In this document: positions 16,421-27,146 of the stretch, piece after piece
Numbering within the stretch: position 1 is the stretch's first letter
Layout: each line of letters starts with the position of its first letter
Source: Clostridia bacterium
GTDB taxonomy: Bacteria > Bacillota > Clostridia > Oscillospirales > Oscillospiraceae
Length of the DNA: 64,000 bases
Direction of reading: 5' to 3'
Assembly: GCA_021153265.1 (NCBI GenBank)
Contig: JAGKTU010000001.1
Coordinates: forward strand, 12,901 to 76,900
Notes under the pieces: generated by a model
The model's database searches: none
What the model was told of the DNA's origin: nothing
What the model saw: only the letters and a program-made list of their open reading frames with translations
Program-made: the position numbers and the translations under genes

Positions 16421-17426
16421 GTTCCTTCACCGCCTTCCAGCCGATGTACAGAAGTATCGCCGAGATGATACTGCCGAGAGCGCACACAGAAGTGGCAGAC
16501 ATGGGTATCGTCACATCGGCATACACAGGCAGAAAGCCAAGGAACAAGCCGAATGTGAGGATACCAAAAGCCAAGCCGGGGGTATCGGGCATGTGTTTTG
16601 CCAGCAGGTACAAAGTCACAGGCATGCTCATGTTGAACAGCAGCAGTCCCAGCAGGCCGAAGATGGGATTCTCACCCAGCAGAAAACAGATGGATGCCAA
16701 AAGCAAGGAGCAGACCATAGTCCTGCCATGACCAAATCGGGCGGAAGCAAATCCGCCGAGGGTCTTGCCTGAGGAAACTGCCAGAACAGCGAGAAATGGG
16801 ACTGTGGCTTTCCAGTCAAAGTTCGTCTGGAAGCCTGTCCAAGAGCGGAGCACCACCACTGCAAAGCAGCACAGCAGCAAGATGGGAAATTTTTTAGGAT
16901 TGGTGCTGGTGCTGATAATGGGTTCACGAGGCTGTCTTGTTAGCATAGCCGCAAGGAGGATTACGAGAACGGAAAGGGACAGCAACCATGAAAGTCGGTC
17001 GCCGGGATGTTTGCCCAAAATCGTGCCGAGGTACAAGCCCACTGCCCCGGGAGCGACGAAAACGCCCAAAGATCGGCCGCTGTGACCTTTTGCGAAGTCC
17101 TCGCAGATCACATCCAGACCCGCACCCACATGGAACAGGGCATTGCCCACGCCGAGGATAGCCGGATGGGTGAAAACACCTGCGGTGGTGAGCGCCACGC
17201 CGGCAAATACCCAAATCTGGCCCAATCGGGGACGCAGGGAGTCGGAAACTCGGCTTCGCAGGACATCCAGCAGGATGCCCAGGGGCATTTGCAGGGCGAA
17301 TGCGCAGAAATTGTAGATCAGATAATTCTGATAGGCACCGGATCCGGTTTGGAAGTTGCGGAAAATCCCCCATGCACACAGAAAATCCACAAAAAAGTGC
17401 ATGACGGAATAAATTGCTGTGATCAT
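16404..17426 (-). CDS. MFS-like permease
   Basis: 340-residue polytopic membrane protein with about 11-12 hydrophobic segments arranged as in the major facilitator superfamily. It opens with MITAIYSVMHFFVDFLCAWG, has FVAPGAVGLYLGTILGK and the loop RFGHGRTMV. It is shorter than canonical 12-helix transporters (about 400 residues). Substrate unknown; co-transcription with uridine phosphorylase would fit a nucleoside or sugar, though two membrane proteins and a secreted protein in the same unit argue for something more complex. RBS is weak, consistent with coupling to the upstream gene 5 bases away. Confidence 0.75.
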   Translation of the reverse strand: MITAIYSVMHFFVDFLCAWGIFRNFQTGSGAYQNYLIYNFCAFALQMPLGILLDVLRSRVSDSLRPRLGQIWVFAGVALTTAGVFTHPAILGVGNALFHVGAGLDVICEDFAKGHSGRSLGVFVAPGAVGLYLGTILGKHPGDRLSWLLSLSVLVILLAAMLTRQPREPIISTSTNPKKFPILLLCCFAVVVLRSWTGFQTNFDWKATVPFLAVLAVSSGKTLGGFASARFGHGRTMVCSLLLASICFLLGENPIFGLLGLLLFNMSMPVTLYLLAKHMPDTPGLAFGILTFGLFLGFLPVYADVTIPMSATSVCALGSIISAILLYIGWKAVKEHAVSA

Positions 17427-17431
17427 AGATA

Positions 17432-17848
17432 TTATCTTTCTTGTTCGGGAGAGGATGCTGTTTGTTTGTTTTTCCGGTAATGGATGATCTTTAGAATCAC
17501 GCCAATCACCATTACAATTAGGACTTCAGCGCAGTCTAAATATACCCCCAACTCCCCGATGGCATAGGACAAGCCGTCATTGCTGATGCGGCTGGTATAC
17601 AGATAGGTAGTTACGCACCCCATCAAAACCGTATACAACGCCAACGCGATCTGCAGGAAGCAAAAGCCACCAATGCCGCTGCTTCGAAAATTCAAATACG
17701 AAACCGCAAGCATAAGCACCGGAAAAACCGCCAGATCCCAAGACGCACCACAACGGAACTGGAGGACACCCACCACCATCGGGAATGCATTAATCAGCAG
17801 AAGCACAGGATAGCGAAACCAAGGTTTCCATGCTTTCAAGTTCGGCAT
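17432..17848 (-). CDS. Integral membrane protein, unrecognised
   Basis: 138 residues with four predicted helices and a basic C-terminal tail (IIHYRKNKQ). Helix 1 starts after WKPWFRYPVLLLINAFPMVV. No motif ties it to a known family. AGAGGA precedes the ATG. It sits 12 bases after udp and 5 before the MFS-like permease. Confidence 0.65.
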   Translation of the reverse strand: MPNLKAWKPWFRYPVLLLINAFPMVVGVLQFRCGASWDLAVFPVLMLAVSYLNFRSSGIGGFCFLQIALALYTVLMGCVTTYLYTSRISNDGLSYAIGELGVYLDCAEVLIVMVIGVILKIIHYRKNKQTASSPEQER

Positions 17849-17860
17849 AACCGTATCCTC

Positions 17861-18631
17861 TTATTTTTTAGCCTGATCTGCGGCGATGATGCGCTTCATG
17901 GCTTCGATACCCACCTTGATGGCACCGGAGGTGTCCTCGGTCATCTTCATAAACAGACCGGCCTTCTCCCGTTCCTGATTCCACACGGCATGGAAGCAAC
18001 TGCCACAGCGGACATTCAGCGCCGCTGCCACCACGAACAGAGCGGAAGACTCCATCTCACTGGCTTTGACACCAAGGCGCTTCCAGCTCTCCCACTTCTG
18101 GAGCAGGTCATAGTAGACAGGGGACTTTTCCGGGCTGTGCTGTCCATAGAAGGAATCCTTGCACTGCACAACGCCCACATGGGTACGGTAGCCCAGATCC
18201 TCGGAGGCAGCCTTCAGGGCTGCGGTGATGTCAAAATCCGCCACTGCAGGGAACTCAATGGGTGCATACTCCAGCGAAGTATGCTCGAAACGGATGGCAC
18301 CGCTGGCGACCACCACATCACCGGGGCAGACATCCATATGAATACCGCCACAGGTGCCGATACGGATAAAAGTGTCCGCACCGATCGCTGCCAGCTCTTC
18401 CATGGCGATGGATGCGGAGGGACCACCGATGCCGGTAGAGCAGACGGTGACCTTCTCGCCGAGAAGCGTGCCGTTCCAGATGTTATACTCACGGTTCATG
18501 CCAAAGTGGACGGGGTTGTCGAAGTGCTTGGCAATCGCCTCGCAGCGACCGGGATCGCCGGGGAGAAACACATAGCGGCCTACGTCGCCCTCGTTGGCCC
18601 GAATGTGAAATTGCATACCGATATCTTGCAT
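17861..18631 (-). CDS. udp: Uridine phosphorylase
   Basis: Cleaves uridine (or related nucleosides) with phosphate to give the base and ribose-1-phosphate, for pyrimidine salvage. 256 residues, the normal size of the NP-I family. Motifs: phosphate-binding [12 protein letters not shown] near the N-terminus, [24 protein letters not shown], and the ribose-site SEMESSALF (Met-Glu-Ser). The ATG at 18631 is used because the upstream in-frame region is the promoter and the polC terminator. First gene of a five-gene minus-strand operon with three membrane proteins and one secreted protein. Confidence 0.9.
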   Translation of the reverse strand: MQDIGMQFHIRANEGDVGRYVFLPGDPGRCEAIAKHFDNPVHFGMNREYNIWNGTLLGEKVTVCSTGIGGPSASIAMEELAAIGADTFIRIGTCGGIHMDVCPGDVVVASGAIRFEHTSLEYAPIEFPAVADFDITAALKAASEDLGYRTHVGVVQCKDSFYGQHSPEKSPVYYDLLQKWESWKRLGVKASEMESSALFVVAAALNVRCGSCFHAVWNQEREKAGLFMKMTEDTSGAIKVGIEAMKRIIAADQAKK

Positions 18632-18664
18632 ATAAATCACCCTTTTGTATAAAATATATAAAAC

Positions 18665-18693
18665 ATTGTAGCACATACCATGGCATAATGCAA
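18665..18693 (-). promoter_or_regulatory. Sigma-A promoter of the udp operon
   Basis: TTGCAT (18688-18693), 17-bp spacer, TACAAT (18665-18670) on the minus strand. It starts right after the polC terminator T-run. Confidence 0.75.
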
Positions 18694-18694
18694 G

Positions 18695-18729
18695 AAAAAT
18701 CCGGGACGCACCAAAATGTACGTCCCGGA
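18695..18729 (-). terminator. Terminator of the pyrH-polC operon
   Basis: Minus-strand stem TCCGGGACG and its complement (18721-18729 with 18700-18708), 12-nt loop, then T5. It lies 9 bases after the polC stop. Confidence 0.88.
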
Positions 18730-18737
18730 ACATTTAT

Positions 18738-21700
18738 TTAGAAGAAACTGACCTGACTGGTGTCCGGCAGATCACCAAATGCGCCTGCATCCTTGAGCAT
18801 CTGCATATGGGTCTTGGAGACCTTGGGGCAAGCCAGAGCCACTTCCTCCACGGAGAGGAACTGTTTGCCCTTTCTGCCCTCCATCAAATCCCATGCCGCA
18901 CTTTCGCCCAGACCGGAGATAGCAACGAAGGGCGGCAAAATCTTGCCGTCTTTGATGAGGAATTTGGTGGCGTGGCTTTCGTACAGGGAGATGGGTGCGA
19001 ATTCGAAGCCCCGGAGGTAGAATTCGTAGACCACTTCCAATGTCGTCAGCAGGTCTTCGTCCTTAGCGGTGGCATCCTCGTTATTATCGATGGCGTCGAT
19101 GTTGGCAAGGACGGACTCCATGCCACCGGTCATCAAGGTGGCATCAAAGCCGCCCTTCTGACTACGGCGGTAGAAATAGGCCGCGTAGAAAGCCAGAGGA
19201 TGATAAACTTTAAACCATGCGATACGGAATGCCATCATGCAATAAGCCACGGCGTGGGCCTTGGGGAACAGATACTTGATCTTCTTGCAGGAGGTGATAT
19301 ACCAGTCGGGAACGCCGGCGGCTACCATTTCCTCCTCCGCGCCGGGAGGCAGTCCCCTGCCCTTTCGGACAGACTCCATGATCTTAAATGCCCGTTTATC
19401 CGGCATGCCGCAGGAGATCAGATAGATCATGATATCGTCACGGGCGCCAATGGTCTGGTCAACGGTGGCAGTCTTGGAGTTGATCAGATCCTTTGCATTG
19501 CCCAGCCACACGTCGGTACCATGGGTGTAGCCACAGATACGAACCAGAAAATCGAACTTATCCGGCAGGGTATCCAACAGAACGCCTCGTGTAAACCGGG
19601 TATTGAACTCGGGAACACCAACTGCACCGGTGGGGCCAAGGAGTTTATCATTCTCGTAGCCGAGGATCTTGGAGGAGGTAAAGATGGACATGGTGCCTTT
19701 ATCGTCCAAGGGGATGGTCTTGGCATCCACACCGGTCATGTCCTCCATCATGCGGATCATGGTGGGGTCATCGTGACCCAGCATGTCCAGTTTCAGGAGG
19801 TTCTCTTCCATGGAGTGGTATTCAAAATGGGTGGTGATCTGGTCGGAGGTGGGGTCTTCCGCCGGGTGCTGGACGGGACAGAAGTCCCAAATCTCATTCT
19901 CCTGAGGGATGACCACCAGACCACCGGGGTGCTGGCCTGTGGTACGGCGGACACCGACACAACCGGAGGCCAGTCTGGCTTCCTCTGCCTTGGATGCGGT
20001 TTTATTTCGCTCCTGCAGGTACTTCTTCACATAGCCAAAAGCAGTCTTCTCAGCCACCGTACCGATGGTGCCGGCACGGAAGACGTGGGAAGCACCGAAC
20101 ATGGAAATACAATATTTATGGGCCTCTGCCTGATATTCACCGGAGAAGTTCAGGTCGATATCCGGAACTTTGTCGCCGCCGAAACCCAGGAATGTCTCGA
20201 AGGGGATATTGAAGCCGTCCTTTTCCAACTGCGTACCGCACAGGGGGCACAGGGCATCGGGGAGGTCCGCGCCGCAGTTGAATTCCTTGGGAACATCCAG
20301 GATCGTATGTTTGCATTCGGGATTGGGGCAGCGGTAGTGGGGCGGGAAGGAGTTAACTTCCGTAATGCCGGACATGAAGGCCACAATGGAGGAACCGACA
20401 GAGCCACGGGAGCCAACCAGATAGCCGTTCTCCAGAGAGTTCTGCACTAGCCGCTGGGCGGACATATAAATCACGTCATAGTGGCAGGAGATGATATCGT
20501 GCAGCTCGGTTTCCACACGTTTGACGAATAATTCCGGAGGATTATCGCCGTAAAGGCGGTGGAATTTACCGTAAACCAGACTCTTCAGATCTTCCACGGA
20601 GTTCTCGATCTTGGGTGCGAAGAGGTTGTGGGGAACGGGACGGAGAGATTCGCACATATCGGCGATGAGATTGGGGTTTTTCACCACGATCTCATGAGCC
20701 TTCTCTTCGCCGAGATAGGAGAATTCTGCCAGCATTTCGTCGGTAGTACGAAGATACAGAGGATTATCCTTGTCCGCATCCTTAAATCCCTTGGTAGCCA
20801 GCAGAATGTGGCGGAAGATCTCGTCCTCGGGGTTTAAGAAGTGGACATCGCCGGTAGCGACCACCATTTTACCCATTTCTTCGCCCAGACGGACGATGGT
20901 GCGGTTCAAATTCCGAAGGTCCTCGTCATTGTGGACGGGAATCTTTTCTTCTGCGATCATGAAACGGTTGTTGGAGATGGGCTGAACCTCCAGATAGTCG
21001 TAGAAAGAGGCGATTCGCTTCAGTTCTTCGTCACTTCTGCCCTTCAGCACAGCCTGAAACAGCTCATTATTTTCGCAGGCAGAGCCGATGATCAAGCCCT
21101 CGCGATGCTTGATCAGCTCAGACTTCAGGATTCGGGGTACCCGGCGGAAATGGTACAGATTGGCCTCAGAAATCAGCTGATAGAGGTTTCGCAGGCCGAT
21201 CTGGTTCTTGGCAAAGAGGATGATATGCTGGGCGTAGCGCTCGTCGCTTCTAAGCTGGGCGCGGACCTTCTCCATGGCAGGATTGATCTGCTGGAGATTC
21301 TGCAGGCCCTGCTCTTTCAGCATATCCATGAATTTCGCCATGATCATGCCGCAGGTGACAGCATCATCGGCGGCACGGTGGTGGTTGAATTCCGGCAGAC
21401 TGAGCGCATCGGCAACGATGTTCAGCTTATGACGGTTCAGCTTGGTCATCAAATTCTGGGACAGTACCAGAGTGTCCGCAGAGGTATAGGTGTAGGGATG
21501 TCCAAGCTTTTTGCAGGCTTCCCGGATGAAAGCGGTGTCGAAATCCGCGTTGTGGGCAACCAGAACACGGCCATCCACGAAGTTCAGGAACTCGGGCAGA
21601 GCCTTCTCGATGGAGGGTGCGCCCACGAGCATATCATCGGTGATGCCGGTAAGGTCGGTGGTTTCCTTTAATAGCTTTCGATGGGGGTCGACAAAGGTCT

Positions 21701-23054
21701 GGTAACGGGCCACTTCCCTGCCCTGCTTCATGACAACAGCGCCAATCTCGATGATCTCGTCGGTTCTGGGGGAAAGGCCTGTGGTCTCCAGGTCAAAGGC
21801 CACAAATTCATCGTCGAAGGAGATGTCCTGTGCGCCATGAACCACGATCTTATCGTCCACATCGTTGACGTAGTAGCCCTCGCAGCCGTAAAGGATCTTG
21901 ATGGTTTCATCCGTTCCGGCGACTTTGGGAGGCCCTTTCCAGTCTTCCACCACATGCAGCGCATCGGTAAAGGACTGAACACAGCCGTGGTCGGTGATGG
22001 CGATGGCCTTATGGCCCCATGCTGCCGCCTGCTTGATAGCGGCTTTGGTACTGGTGAGGGCGTCCATGTTACTCATAGAGGTATGCAGGTGCAGTTCGAT
22101 GCGCTTCATGCCCTCGGCGGTGTCCTTCCGCTTGGGCATGGAGCCTGGCATCATAGAGAAGGGCTTGAGAACCATCTCATTATCGTAGCGATTCAGCTCC
22201 AACTTGCCCTGCACCTTCAAAACGTTGCCAACTTTGACATTTTCCAAGATAGGCTTGGCTTCGCCAGCTTCCATGAAGCGATTGATGCGGACGGAGCCGG
22301 TATTATCGGTCATGTCAAAGCTGATGACCCATGCGTTGCGCTTTTTCAGTTCCTTATGGTCTACGGCGAAAACACGACCTTCCACCAGGACGCTGCCCAT
22401 ATCCAGATTCAGCTCCTTCATGGGTACGGGCGTACCCTTGAAAGGCTTGCCGAAGAAGGTTTCGCTGGGTGCTGCAGCAGCTTTCTCCTGCTTGGCAGGT
22501 GCTGCGCCACTAACCGGAATGGCTGCCATGAGGGAATTTCGCATGGAGGCCATGGCGTCGAAGAGTTCCTGTCCTTCCAGCGCCTTTCCAGCCTCGATAC
22601 GGATCTGAACCGGGGTAGCAAAGCGCTCCTGCAGAGCGGTCTGAACCTGAGGAATCAGTTCTTCCAGAAGCTGCTTGCCGTTGGCAAGGAGTTTTACCGT
22701 CAAGGTCTCTCCTTCCCACGCCCATTGCGCTCCGGCAAGAGAGCCACGGGTCATGGAATTGCGGCTGACAAAGAGCTGCATCAGCTCCTGATGTTCGATC
22801 TTTTGCAGTTCGGTTGCCGGGTGGGTGGCAGTGAGTTCCAACTTGCGCAGACCGTACAAGGAAGTAATGTCCTTGGCAGCCTGATCCAGCAGTCGCTGGG
22901 GTATGTAGTTTGCAGCATGGAGGGCAACCTCCACTGCCCGGGTTTCGGGGTCGATATCCGCAGCTACGATAGCCGCCTGAGAAAGAGCGGCAATCAGCTC
23001 CTCAGGCGGCTCGTAGTCCGGAAACATATTCAAAAGAAATACTTTGTTTTCCAT
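18738..23054 (-). CDS. polC: DNA polymerase III alpha subunit, PolC type
   Basis: Replicative DNA polymerase of low-GC Gram-positives, with built-in proofreading. 1438 residues, the standard PolC length. Order of domains: N-terminal regions (1-200), OB-fold (about 215-305, SVLVEGRVFAVDHKELKKRN), PHP first half starting with ELHLHTSMSNMDALT, inserted DnaQ-type exonuclease opening with FVAFDLETTGLSPRTDEI and holding VAHNADFD and the HHRAADDA motif, PHP second half, four-cysteine zinc element CPNPEC...CPLCG, polymerase palm with PDIDLNFSGEYQ, and the C-terminal region. Last gene of the pyrH operon, five bases after ispG; its ribosome site is weak, implying coupling. Confidence 0.98.
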   Translation of the reverse strand: MENKVFLLNMFPDYEPPEELIAALSQAAIVAADIDPETRAVEVALHAANYIPQRLLDQAAKDITSLYGLRKLELTATHPATELQKIEHQELMQLFVSRNSMTRGSLAGAQWAWEGETLTVKLLANGKQLLEELIPQVQTALQERFATPVQIRIEAGKALEGQELFDAMASMRNSLMAAIPVSGAAPAKQEKAAAAPSETFFGKPFKGTPVPMKELNLDMGSVLVEGRVFAVDHKELKKRNAWVISFDMTDNTGSVRINRFMEAGEAKPILENVKVGNVLKVQGKLELNRYDNEMVLKPFSMMPGSMPKRKDTAEGMKRIELHLHTSMSNMDALTSTKAAIKQAAAWGHKAIAITDHGCVQSFTDALHVVEDWKGPPKVAGTDETIKILYGCEGYYVNDVDDKIVVHGAQDISFDDEFVAFDLETTGLSPRTDEIIEIGAVVMKQGREVARYQTFVDPHRKLLKETTDLTGITDDMLVGAPSIEKALPEFLNFVDGRVLVAHNADFDTAFIREACKKLGHPYTYTSADTLVLSQNLMTKLNRHKLNIVADALSLPEFNHHRAADDAVTCGMIMAKFMDMLKEQGLQNLQQINPAMEKVRAQLRSDERYAQHIILFAKNQIGLRNLYQLISEANLYHFRRVPRILKSELIKHREGLIIGSACENNELFQAVLKGRSDEELKRIASFYDYLEVQPISNNRFMIAEEKIPVHNDEDLRNLNRTIVRLGEEMGKMVVATGDVHFLNPEDEIFRHILLATKGFKDADKDNPLYLRTTDEMLAEFSYLGEEKAHEIVVKNPNLIADMCESLRPVPHNLFAPKIENSVEDLKSLVYGKFHRLYGDNPPELFVKRVETELHDIISCHYDVIYMSAQRLVQNSLENGYLVGSRGSVGSSIVAFMSGITEVNSFPPHYRCPNPECKHTILDVPKEFNCGADLPDALCPLCGTQLEKDGFNIPFETFLGFGGDKVPDIDLNFSGEYQAEAHKYCISMFGASHVFRAGTIGTVAEKTAFGYVKKYLQERNKTASKAEEARLASGCVGVRRTTGQHPGGLVVIPQENEIWDFCPVQHPAEDPTSDQITTHFEYHSMEENLLKLDMLGHDDPTMIRMMEDMTGVDAKTIPLDDKGTMSIFTSSKILGYENDKLLGPTGAVGVPEFNTRFTRGVLLDTLPDKFDFLVRICGYTHGTDVWLGNAKDLINSKTATVDQTIGARDDIMIYLISCGMPDKRAFKIMESVRKGRGLPPGAEEEMVAAGVPDWYITSCKKIKYLFPKAHAVAYCMMAFRIAWFKVYHPLAFYAAYFYRRSQKGGFDATLMTGGMESVLANIDAIDNNEDATAKDEDLLTTLEVVYEFYLRGFEFAPISLYESHATKFLIKDGKILPPFVAISGLGESAAWDLMEGRKGKQFLSVEEVALACPKVSKTHMQMLKDAGAFGDLPDTSQVSFF

Positions 23055-23059
23055 AGTAA

Positions 23060-24097
<1,038 letters not shown>

Positions 24098-24102
24098 AGC
24101 CA

Positions 24103-25167
24103 TTACCTCTGTACGATTACAAAAATATCCTTAAACAAAATAATTGCCATAAGGGCAAGGAGCAGGATCATGCCTGCACCATGAAGATACCCCTCATATT
24201 TGGGATTGATCTTCTTCTTAGTGATGGCTTCCACGGCTGTGGTCAGCAGAAGACCAACCACACGTCCGCCGTCCAACGCAGGAATCGGGAGAAGATTCAT
24301 AATACCCAAGTTCACGGCAATGAACGCGCCAATGAACAGCAGGTTCAGAATAGCAGCTGCCGCAGAACCGGAAGCAGCAACTGTATCACTCATCATGGAT
24401 ACGATGCCCACGGGACCTGACATATCCTTCAGACCTGCTTCACCGGAGACAATCATTCCCAGGCTCATCCAGACAAGCTTACCGAAGTAAACGCAATCAT
24501 CGAAGGACTGCTTGATCACTTCCGGGAAGGTCAGGCTGCGCGTCTGCCACTGAATACCGTAGAACACACCTGCTTCGCCCTCTTCGTTAGCGGGAAATTC
24601 CTTCGGGACCATGGGCACAGCTTCCAGAAGAAGTTGCTGACCGTCACGGCGCACCAGAACATCAAACTCCGTCACGGAAGGATCATTCTGAAGGATTTCG
24701 TTAAAGTCAGTGGTGCTTTCCACTATGCTCCCACCCATTTCCAAAATCTCATCGCCAGCCCGCAGACCGCCTTCGCAGGCGAGGCTGCTGCCGGTACGCA
24801 GGTTTTCGATCTGAGGGATGGGGGCAGCGGTGAAAGAATTGACAATGGCCACAATAAGGAAGCCCGTAATCAGGTTCATAGCAGAGCCTGCCACCAGAAT
24901 GATCAGGCGCTTCCACCATGCAGCTTTCTGGAAAGAGCGGGGATTTTCCGTATCCGCGTCCTCGCCCTCCATGGCGCAGTAGCCGCCAATGGGGATACAA
25001 CGCAGAGCATACAAGGTCTCCCCTACCTGCTTTTTCCAGATGGCAGGGCCCATGAACATGGAAAATTCATTGACCTGAACACCGGAGAGCTTGGCTGCCA
25101 CAAAGTGACCCAACTCGTGGACAAAGATCAGGAGGCTAAACAAGAGAATTCCGAAAATAATCGTCAT
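24103..25167 (-). CDS. rseP: Site-2 intramembrane zinc protease RseP/RasP
   Basis: M50-family intramembrane metalloprotease that trims membrane-bound anti-sigma factors and signal peptides. 354 residues. Helix 1 carries the zinc motif HELGH within LLIFVHELGHFVAAKLSG, a PDZ domain spans about 115-190, and the second active-site motif is NLLPIPALDGGRV. The ATG at 25167 has GAGG at 6 nt; an in-frame GTG at 25179 overlaps the dxr stop. The position between dxr and ispG is conserved in Firmicutes. Confidence 0.95.
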   Translation of the reverse strand: MTIIFGILLFSLLIFVHELGHFVAAKLSGVQVNEFSMFMGPAIWKKQVGETLYALRCIPIGGYCAMEGEDADTENPRSFQKAAWWKRLIILVAGSAMNLITGFLIVAIVNSFTAAPIPQIENLRTGSSLACEGGLRAGDEILEMGGSIVESTTDFNEILQNDPSVTEFDVLVRRDGQQLLLEAVPMVPKEFPANEEGEAGVFYGIQWQTRSLTFPEVIKQSFDDCVYFGKLVWMSLGMIVSGEAGLKDMSGPVGIVSMMSDTVAASGSAAAAILNLLFIGAFIAVNLGIMNLLPIPALDGGRVVGLLLTTAVEAITKKKINPKYEGYLHGAGMILLLALMAIILFKDIFVIVQR

Positions 25168-25175
25168 AGAAGTCC

Positions 25176-26330
25176 TCACTTTATCGCGGCAAGATGGCGC
25201 ACTGCCTCTCTTGCCAGCCGGTCGGCTTCCAGAATTTCCTCCAAAGTGGGATTATCCCGGAACGGAACCGCTTCCACAGCTCCGGCAACCAGCTCATAAA
25301 TGTCATAGAAGCCGATTTTATCATCTAAGAACAGTGCAACCGCTTCCTCATTGGCACCGTTCATGGCAGGACAGGCTGTGCCGCCCCGCTTACCGCAGTC
25401 CATAGCCAATGCCAGACAGGGGAAATTCTCCAAATCGGGCTTGGTGAAGGTCAGCGCGCCGCAGGTGGTCAGATCCAATGCATCCACAGGGCATTCCAGC
25501 CGCTCGGGATAGGTCAGCGCCAGCTGGATGGGCAGGCGCATATCCGGTGCGCCAAGCTGGGCCATCACAGCACCGTCCACATACTCCACCATGGAGTGGA
25601 CGATTGATTGGCGATGCACCAGCACATCCACCTTTTCCAGAGGCATGCGGTACAGGCGCATGGCTTCGATGACTTCCAGACCCTTGTTCATCAGGGTAGC
25701 ACAGTCGATGGTGATTTTTGCACCCATCTTCCAGTTGGGGTGCTTCAAAGCGTCTGATTTGGTCACGGACTTCAGCTGCTCCCGTTCCATTCCATAGAAT
25801 GGGCCGCCGGAGCAGGTCAGAATCAGCTTCTTTACTTCGCTACGATTGGAATTTCCCATCAAACACTGGAAAATTGCGGAATGCTCAGAGTCCACGGGGA
25901 TGATCTCCGCGCCGTAGGCTTCTGCCTCAGCCATGACCAGTTCGCCGGCACAGACCAAAGTCTCCTTATTGGCAAGACCGATGCGTTTCTTCGCGCGGAT
26001 GGCAGCGAGGGTGGGCTTCAGACCCACCATGCCCACAACTGCAGTGATCACGCAGTCCGCTTCCGGGATGGTAGCAGCTTCAACGAGACCATCCTCACCC
26101 CACATAACGCGGATGGGCAGGTCGGAAATCTGCTGGGACAGGGCATCAGCGGCTTCTTCCGTAGCCATGACTGCCAAGGCAGGTCGAAACTCCCGGCACT
26201 GCTGAGCCATCAGCTCCACGCTGGTACCTGCTGTCAATGCCGCCACCCGAATAGGGAGGCGGCTGATAATATCTAAGCTCTGGCGGCCGATGGAGCCGGT
26301 AGAGCCTAAAACACTGACACAATTCATCAT
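25176..26330 (-). CDS. dxr: 1-deoxy-D-xylulose-5-phosphate reductoisomerase
   Basis: NADPH-dependent conversion of DXP to MEP, the first committed step of the DXP isoprenoid pathway and the fosmidomycin target. 384 residues. The dinucleotide-binding loop is VLGSTGSIGRQSLDI; metal and substrate residues lie in PVDSEHSAIFQ, and LTCSGGPFYG with HPNWKMGAKITIDCATLMNKGLE-type segments follow. Two consecutive ATGs begin the gene; I take the first. It starts two bases after cdsA. Isoprenoid output feeds UppS encoded upstream. Confidence 0.97.
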   Translation of the reverse strand: MMNCVSVLGSTGSIGRQSLDIISRLPIRVAALTAGTSVELMAQQCREFRPALAVMATEEAADALSQQISDLPIRVMWGEDGLVEAATIPEADCVITAVVGMVGLKPTLAAIRAKKRIGLANKETLVCAGELVMAEAEAYGAEIIPVDSEHSAIFQCLMGNSNRSEVKKLILTCSGGPFYGMEREQLKSVTKSDALKHPNWKMGAKITIDCATLMNKGLEVIEAMRLYRMPLEKVDVLVHRQSIVHSMVEYVDGAVMAQLGAPDMRLPIQLALTYPERLECPVDALDLTTCGALTFTKPDLENFPCLALAMDCGKRGGTACPAMNGANEEAVALFLDDKIGFYDIYELVAGAVEAVPFRDNPTLEEILEADRLAREAVRHLAAIK

Positions 26331-26334
26331 ACGC

Positions 26335-27141
26335 TTACACCAAGGGGAGCAGAACCAGCAGAGCCTCCATCAGAGGCGCCACGGTCACGATGGAATCGAA
26401 GCGGTCCAGAACACCGCCATGGCCGGGGATCAAATTACCATAGTCCTTGATGCCGGTCTGGCGCTTGATCACAGAGAAGCACAGATCGCCGAAGGTTCCG
26501 GCGGCAGAGGCCAGCAGACCATAGAGGATCGCCAGACCAAAATTGACCTCAAAATTAAGAAGCATCAGAATCAGGCTGTAAAGAAGCATGCCCACAATAC
26601 TGCCAACCAAACCACCCAGCAGACCCTCGATGGTCTTATTGGGGCTGACAACAGGAGCCAACTTATGCTTGCCATAGCGGATACCCACAAAATAAGCACC
26701 GGTATCGTTCATGAAACCGGCCACAAAGGGGATCAGAATCAGATACTTACCCACCTTCAGCATCAAAATGCGGATCAGTGCCGACAGCAGGTACGGAATG
26801 ACCAGTCCGGCAACGATGCACAGAGCCAGCATCTCAATGCGGATCTTCACATGGTCAGACATCATCTCCGCAAACAGAGCGATAAAGAAAATGAGAATGC
26901 CAAGGACCGCGTAGGCATGCACTGCGCCAAAGTAGCTCCACAGACAAACAGCAAACGCCATCGCCGCAGAGTAGGCCACCAGACGGGGATGCCGTACCAG
27001 CTCCGTTCCGTAGAGCAGCTCATATGCGCCAATGGCAAGCAGTAAACCAAACACCACGGCAGCTACGATCTTTGGCGCCGCCAATACGATCAGCAGCATT
27101 ACCGGAACTAAGACGGCAGCTGCAATCACGCGAGTTTTCAT
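26335..27141 (-). CDS. cdsA: Phosphatidate cytidylyltransferase
   Basis: Makes CDP-diacylglycerol from phosphatidate and CTP, the branch point of phospholipid synthesis, in the inner membrane. 268 residues with about eight helices. The C-terminal signature is intact: FGDLCFSVIKRQTGIKDYG and then LIPGHGGVLDRFDS. The Met at 27141 is used because a GGAGGG lies upstream and the further extension reads through uppS. It follows uppS with only five bases between stop and start. Confidence 0.96.
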   Translation of the reverse strand: MKTRVIAAAVLVPVMLLIVLAAPKIVAAVVFGLLLAIGAYELLYGTELVRHPRLVAYSAAMAFAVCLWSYFGAVHAYAVLGILIFFIALFAEMMSDHVKIRIEMLALCIVAGLVIPYLLSALIRILMLKVGKYLILIPFVAGFMNDTGAYFVGIRYGKHKLAPVVSPNKTIEGLLGGLVGSIVGMLLYSLILMLLNFEVNFGLAILYGLLASAAGTFGDLCFSVIKRQTGIKDYGNLIPGHGGVLDRFDSIVTVAPLMEALLVLLPLV

Positions 27142-27146
27142 GGTAA

